From Lachnoclostridium sp. UBA2905 (GTDB lineage: Bacteria; Bacillota; Clostridia; Lachnospirales; Lachnospiraceae), in contig DEDL01000017.1 of assembly GCA_002349525.1 (NCBI GenBank), positions 41,312-58,444 of the forward strand: DNA of 17,133 nucleotides, written 5' to 3'. A program made the position numbers and the translations under genes. Positions 13,562-17,133 of the stretch are shown one piece after another. Numbering within the stretch: the first letter of the stretch is position 1; each line of letters begins with the position of its first letter. Below the pieces are notes generated by a model. It saw only the letters and a program-made list of their open reading frames with translations, did no database searches and was not told the DNA's origin.

Positions 13562-14460
13562 AAACAAGTGTAACTATGTGCGGAATTGAATTCAAAAATC
13601 CGGTTACTACAGCTTCCGGAACATTTGGTTCAGGAATGGAATACTCAGATTTCGTAGACCTTTCGAAGCTTGGTGCCGTAACTACAAAGGGTGTTGCTAA
13701 TATACCCTGGCCTGGAAATCCTACACCACGTATTGCGGAAACATATGGTGGAATGATTAATGCCATCGGTCTTCAGAATCCTGGAATTGATACATTTTTA
13801 AAGAGAGATGTTCCTTATTTAAGAGAACATGACGCAAAAATCATAGTTAATGTATGTGGTAAGTCCACAGAAGACTATGTAGAGACTGTTGAGCGTTTAT
13901 CCGATGCTGATGTTGATATGTTAGAGATAAACATATCCTGTCCTAATGTCAAGGAAGGCGGTATAGCTTTCGGTCAGGATCCTAAAGCAGTTGAAAGTAT
14001 AACAAATGAGGTTAAAAAGCACAGCAAAAAGCCTATTATTATGAAACTTAGCCCTAATGTAACTGATATTACAGTTATGGCAAAGGCTGCTGAATGTGGT
14101 GGTGCTGATGCTCTCTCCCTTATCAATACAATTACAGGTATGAAAATTGACATCAACAGACGTACATTTGCTGTAGCCAACAAAACAGGCGGTCTTTCAG
14201 GTCCTGCAATTCATCCTGTAGCTGTAAGAATGGTTTATCAGGCAGCAAACGCTGTTAATCTTCCTATTATAGGAATGGGCGGAATTGCTACATACGAAGA
14301 TGCCCTTGAATTCATTATGGCCGGAGCAACAATGGTTGCCGTGGGAACAGCCAATTTCAATAACCCTGCAGTTACAACAGACATTATAGCCGGTATTGAA
14401 GCTTATATGAAGAAATATGGTATTGAAGATATAAATGAGCTCATTGGCTGCGTAAAATAA
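13558..14460 (+). CDS. pyrD: Dihydroorotate dehydrogenase B, catalytic subunit
   Basis: A 300-residue FMN-containing TIM-barrel enzyme that oxidises dihydroorotate to orotate, the substrate of PyrE. NISCPNVKEGG (125-135) carries Cys128, the catalytic base of class 1 enzymes (class 2 uses Ser). Other motifs are ASGTFGSG (19-26), the substrate loop GLQNPG (71-76), KLSPNVTD (163-170) and the FMN phosphate loop GMGGI (239-243). The gene starts inside the pyrK stop codon. It is the last gene of the operon and is followed by a strong hairpin terminator. Nothing is unusual in length or motifs. Confidence 0.97.
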   Translation: MKTSVTMCGIEFKNPVTTASGTFGSGMEYSDFVDLSKLGAVTTKGVANIPWPGNPTPRIAETYGGMINAIGLQNPGIDTFLKRDVPYLREHDAKIIVNVCGKSTEDYVETVERLSDADVDMLEINISCPNVKEGGIAFGQDPKAVESITNEVKKHSKKPIIMKLSPNVTDITVMAKAAECGGADALSLINTITGMKIDINRRTFAVANKTGGLSGPAIHPVAVRMVYQAANAVNLPIIGMGGIATYEDALEFIMAGATMVAVGTANFNNPAVTTDIIAGIEAYMKKYGIEDINELIGCVK

Positions 14461-14487
14461 TACAATACAAGATTTATATCCTAAAAG

Positions 14488-14529
14488 AGTAATGTTAATA
14501 GCTTATTAAGTGGTTAACATTACTTTTTT
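14488..14529 (+). terminator. Rho-independent terminator of pyrK-pyrD
   Basis: AGTAATGTTAA (14488-14498) pairs perfectly with TTAACATTACT (14514-14524), followed by a T run to 14529. The 11-base stem with T tract fits an intrinsic terminator and insulates the radical SAM gene downstream. Confidence 0.9.
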
Positions 14530-14559
14530 ATTTTGCCATATTTTAGTCCTTGATTTTTT

Positions 14560-14573
14560 CGAACGTATGTGCT
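14560..14573. promoter_or_regulatory. Near-consensus LexA (SOS) box 1
   Basis: CGAACGTATGTGCT matches the Gram-positive LexA consensus CGAACRNRYGTTYG except at two positions in the right half. It lies in the 17-base spacer of a possible promoter, TTGATT (14550-14555) and TATTGT (14573-14578), and 25 bases centre to centre from box 2. Confidence 0.6.
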
Positions 14574-14579
14574 ATTGTT

Positions 14580-14608
14580 TTATCAGAACATATGTTCTTT
14601 ACGATAAT
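14580..14608 (+). promoter_or_regulatory. Likely promoter of the radical SAM-DUF4130 operon
   Basis: TTATCA (14580-14585), 17 bases, GATAAT (14603-14608). LexA box 2 fills most of the spacer, so LexA binding would block polymerase. The transcript would start near 14615, with a leader of about 78 bases. Confidence 0.6.
14585..14598. promoter_or_regulatory. LexA (SOS) box 2, perfect core
   Basis: AGAACATATGTTCT is a perfect 14-base palindrome containing GAACATATGTTC, a full match to the core GAACRNRYGTTY of the Bacillus and Clostridium SOS operator (established knowledge). It sits about 95 bases before the radical SAM start codon. Confidence 0.8.
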
Positions 14609-14621
14609 ATATATGATTGAT

Positions 14622-14676
14622 TGCATGCGGACAGCATGCATGTGGATATACTCCCGTGGCAGGAGCATATCTCCTG
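14622..14676 (+). other. Structured leader: two hairpins before the radical SAM gene
   Basis: TGCATGC (14622-14628) pairs with GCATGCA (14634-14640). CAGGAG (14660-14665) pairs with CTCCTG (14671-14676), ending just before the ribosome site AGGCGGTG (14679-14686). CTCC at 14651-14654 could pair instead with the same GGAG, so two foldings compete. Confidence 0.5.
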
Positions 14677-14692
14677 AAAGGCGGTGTCATAC

Positions 14693-16222
14693 TTGATAAC
14701 TGAAGATATTATGAAAAAACTGAACATTCTCACTGCATCAGCCAAGTATGATGTTGCCTGTACTTCAAGTGGTGTAACAAGACAGAATGGTAAGTCTGGC
14801 ATGGGTAATTCAATTCATGCCGGAATATGTCACAGTTTTTCAAGTGACGGACGATGTATATCCTTACTTAAAGTTCTGTATACTAATGAATGTATATATG
14901 ACTGCAAGTATTGCATCAACAGACGTTCTAACGATGTTGAACGTACTTCCTTCACACCTGAGGAGCTTGCCAGGCTTACCATATCATTTTATAAACGTAA
15001 CTATATAGAAGGCTTATTTTTAAGCTCTGGCGTTACCCGTTCACCTGACGATACAATGGAACAGATTTATCAGGCTATACGTCTTTTAAGACACAGGTAT
15101 GAGTTTCATGGCTATATACATGTAAAGGTCATTCCCGGAACAGATGACGCACTTATAGAAAAACTGGGATGGCTGGCAGACCGTATGAGTGTCAATATGG
15201 AGCTTCCCACAGCAGACAGTCTTACAAGCCTTGCACCACACAAAACACGAAGCAGCATACTAACGCCCATGCGTAGTATACAGCTTAAGCGTAACAGAGA
15301 TCTTGATTTTCATGGGGACGCTTTTTATAACAGACTTCCAGCTAAGAACAGACCACTCATCTCTGAACATACACAGAAAAGCTTTCACCTTTCAGAAAAC
15401 ACTCTGAAGGACAATTCTTACTTATCTGATTATAAGAAGGACAATAGTTATTATGTCTCAGACAATATACAAGGCTATACATCAAGTTCCGGGAAGAACT
15501 ATTATAAACCTGTTACCATGAAGGCCGGCGAGAAGAGATTTGTTCCCAGCGGTCAGAGCACACAGCTTATAATCGGGGCATCTAAGGATACTGATTATGA
15601 GATTATAAAGGTGAGTGAAGCATTATATGATCGTTTTAATCTGAAGAGGGTATTTTATTCAGCATTTATTAATGTTAATAGAGACTCCAATCTTCCTGAC
15701 ACCTCTAATGGCCCCGATTTGTTGCGTGAACACCGTTTGTATCAGGCAGACTGGCTGCTTAGATTTTATAATTTTGCTGCTGACGAGATCATATCAGCAG
15801 ACCATCCTTCACTTAATACACTTTTAGATCCTAAGTGCAACTACGCTCTCAATCATCTTGAACTCTTTCCTGTTGAGATTATGACAGCCTCATATCATAC
15901 ACTTCTTAGAGTTCCAGGTATTGGCGTCACCTCAGCTAAGAGAATCGTAAGTGCCCGTTCCAATCTTAATGGAAGCAAGCTTTCCTTTAATGATTTGAAG
16001 AAAATCGGAGTTGTATTAAAAAGAGCAGTATATTTTATTACTTGTAATGGCAAATCCATGATTCCTCTTAAGATAACTCAGAGCTTTATACTGGCAAACC
16101 TGCTTGGTCTTAAGGACAATATTCCGGGGAATCTTACCATGGATCAGACTTATGAACAACTTTCACTTTTTGATGTATCAGATATTGTAGAAGAAAAACT
16201 GCAGGCAGGAATTATAAGATAA
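14693..16222 (+). CDS. Radical SAM protein, putative DNA repair/modification enzyme (rSAM linked to DUF4130)
   Basis: A 509-residue protein. Cys67, Cys71 and Cys74 (NECIYDCKYC) bind the [4Fe-4S] cluster that splits S-adenosylmethionine; the rSAM barrel spans roughly 55-330. A helix-hairpin-helix motif, LLRVPGIGVTSAKRIVSAR (404-422), implies DNA binding. QLSLF (489-493) near the C-terminus matches the sliding-clamp binding consensus. The combination is that of the rSAM family always paired with DUF4130 or a uracil-DNA glycosylase fusion (from memory, TIGR03916). Residues about 203-278 form a polar, Ser/Tyr/Lys/Asn-rich insertion not expected in that family. I place the start at TTG 14693, six bases after AGGCGGTG; an in-frame GTG at 14684 overlaps the ribosome site and ATG 14711 is a less likely option. 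LexA boxes lie upstream and the DUF4130 gene follows after 17 bases. The substrate is unknown. Confidence 0.88.
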   Translation: MITEDIMKKLNILTASAKYDVACTSSGVTRQNGKSGMGNSIHAGICHSFSSDGRCISLLKVLYTNECIYDCKYCINRRSNDVERTSFTPEELARLTISFYKRNYIEGLFLSSGVTRSPDDTMEQIYQAIRLLRHRYEFHGYIHVKVIPGTDDALIEKLGWLADRMSVNMELPTADSLTSLAPHKTRSSILTPMRSIQLKRNRDLDFHGDAFYNRLPAKNRPLISEHTQKSFHLSENTLKDNSYLSDYKKDNSYYVSDNIQGYTSSSGKNYYKPVTMKAGEKRFVPSGQSTQLIIGASKDTDYEIIKVSEALYDRFNLKRVFYSAFINVNRDSNLPDTSNGPDLLREHRLYQADWLLRFYNFAADEIISADHPSLNTLLDPKCNYALNHLELFPVEIMTASYHTLLRVPGIGVTSAKRIVSARSNLNGSKLSFNDLKKIGVVLKRAVYFITCNGKSMIPLKITQSFILANLLGLKDNIPGNLTMDQTYEQLSLFDVSDIVEEKLQAGIIR

Positions 16223-16239
16223 ACAAGGTTGGTGATTTT

Positions 16240-17040
16240 ATGAAAACAGATATATCTCCCCAGATATGTCCTATAGACTATCCTACTGATAAACCGCGCC
16301 ATGTCTATGTATGCGAGAATTCCCCAGAAGGAATCCTAAGTGGCGTATATGATGCCTGGGTAAGCAGATATGGACATTCACACAACTATATACAGATTGC
16401 AGATAATCTTGAATGCAATATCTTTTATGAATACATTAATGTAGAAACAGATTATGATAAGGCAGTCAACATATCAACTGCTGTTAAACATAAAATTTCT
16501 TACAATTTTTATGAGCTGCTTTATACCTGTCTTCAATCATCCGATCCAGACCGTGCAGATGATATTTACAGATTAATTATTCTTGGCTTTGCAATAGGTG
16601 ATTCAGCCAGATCATGCCTGGCATACCCACCTATACAACGTATAATGAAACTCCAGAAAAATGTATGGAATGAAACACATCATTATATGGGATTTCTTCG
16701 TTTTGAAGAACTAAGCAACGGATATATGTTTGCGAGATTTCGCCCCCAGAATGATATATGCTCTACCCTGATACTACACTTTGCAGACAGGTTTCCAGAA
16801 GAAAATATCCTTATTGCAGATGTAGGCAGACGTAAAATTGCTCTAAGCAAGCATGGAAAAACCGGATTAGTAAGCAATCCTGATATAGACTTTGAACATT
16901 TTGATTACCTCATATCATACAGTGAAAAGATGTTCAGGGATCTTTGGAAAACCTTTACTGACTCAATAGCAATAAAAGAGCGAAGCAACATAAAACTGCA
17001 ACAACAGCTTATGCCACTTCGCTTCAGGGAATTCATGTGA
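16240..17040 (+). CDS. DUF4130 protein, partner of the radical SAM DNA repair protein
   Basis: A 266-residue soluble protein of the DUF4130 / probable DNA metabolism family (TIGR03915 from memory), which occurs next to or fused with DNA repair enzymes. Family features seen are SPEGILSGVYDAW near the N-terminus (28-40), HHYMGFLRFEE (147-157), LHFADRFPEENILIADVGRRKIAL (179-202) and the C-terminal LWKTFTDSIAIKERSN, then LMPLRFREF. GGTG ends six bases before its ATG, and 17 bases separate it from the radical SAM stop, so the two are one operon. In some genomes relatives are fused to a uracil-DNA glycosylase-like domain; that domain is absent here. It probably works with the radical SAM protein on DNA; its biochemical activity is not established. 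Confidence 0.88.
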   Translation: MKTDISPQICPIDYPTDKPRHVYVCENSPEGILSGVYDAWVSRYGHSHNYIQIADNLECNIFYEYINVETDYDKAVNISTAVKHKISYNFYELLYTCLQSSDPDRADDIYRLIILGFAIGDSARSCLAYPPIQRIMKLQKNVWNETHHYMGFLRFEELSNGYMFARFRPQNDICSTLILHFADRFPEENILIADVGRRKIALSKHGKTGLVSNPDIDFEHFDYLISYSEKMFRDLWKTFTDSIAIKERSNIKLQQQLMPLRFREFM

Positions 17041-17133
17041 TTGAATTTTTAATATTAATTAATCTTACAATATTAATTTAACTTACAATATCAATTACTT
17101 TATTATGTTTGTCAATTTACTATGTTAGTCAAT
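17041..17133. repeat. AT-rich 18-base direct repeats after the DUF4130 gene
   Basis: CTTACAATATTAATTTAA (17064-17081) and CTTACAATATCAATTACT (17082-17099) are adjacent 18-base repeats, with a related AATATTAATTAAT just before. No GC-rich terminator is present. On the minus strand TTGACA (17110-17115), 17 bases, GATATT (17087-17092) resembles a promoter reading antisense into the gene, but AT-rich DNA makes this uncertain. Confidence 0.5.

Noticed and set aside
14636..14677. 13-codon leader peptide upstream of the radical SAM gene
   Set aside because: It has no convincing ribosome site and no run of regulatory codons; probably chance.
17087..17115. Antisense promoter after the DUF4130 gene
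   Set aside because: TTGACA-17-GATATT is a good match, but the region is extremely AT-rich and partly made of repeats, so chance matches are likely; recorded only within the repeat entry.

Overview
The window looks like a chromosomal segment from a low-GC Gram-positive anaerobe of the Clostridia, most likely a Lachnospiraceae member (Butyrivibrio, Roseburia or Eubacterium type). This is inferred from the AT-rich base composition, strong GGAGG-type ribosome sites, frequent TTG and GTG starts, a CIRCE/HrcA operator, a Bacillus-type LexA box and the class 1B PyrK/PyrD pair. I see no insertion sequence, prophage, CRISPR array, tRNA or rRNA.

Layout. 1-254 (-): 5' part of an Hpt phosphotransfer protein. 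328-2109 (-): a three-gene unit of two membrane proteins of unknown function and the manganese exporter mntP, behind a good sigma-A promoter. 2217-2816 (+): a cell-wall amidase without a signal peptide, sharing a hairpin terminator with htpG (2911-4980, -). HtpG has two acidic insertions and a perfect CIRCE operator beside its promoter. 5206-8159 (+): an ABC-F ATPase with one degenerate ATP site, then a CNNM/CorC-type membrane protein. 8108-8980 (-): a ParA/MinD-fold protein with a broken Walker A motif, overlapping the CNNM gene tail to tail. 8981-9535 is gene-poor but holds a promoter over a palindrome, direct repeats and a structured pyrE 3' region. 9536-10210 (-): pyrE, divergent from an AraC-type regulator (10431-11222, +). 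11249-12591 (-): a ZIP metal transporter downstream of a small Cys-motif protein. 12767-14460 (+): the pyrK-pyrD operon with promoter and terminator. 14550-17040 (+): a two-gene unit of a radical SAM protein and a DUF4130 protein.

The most notable part is the last unit. It is preceded by one perfect and one near-perfect Gram-positive LexA box, each inside the spacer of a possible promoter. The radical SAM protein carries CxxxCxxC, a helix-hairpin-helix DNA-binding motif and, near its C-terminus, QLSLF, which matches the consensus for binding the DNA polymerase III sliding clamp. Together with the DUF4130 partner this suggests a damage-induced, replisome-tethered DNA repair or DNA modification system whose chemistry is, to my knowledge, not established.

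Several start codons were reassigned from ribosome-site spacing: htpG to ATG at 4980, the AraC gene to ATG at 10431 and the radical SAM gene to TTG at 14693. All functional calls come from reading the sequence and remembered family motifs; no database search was run.
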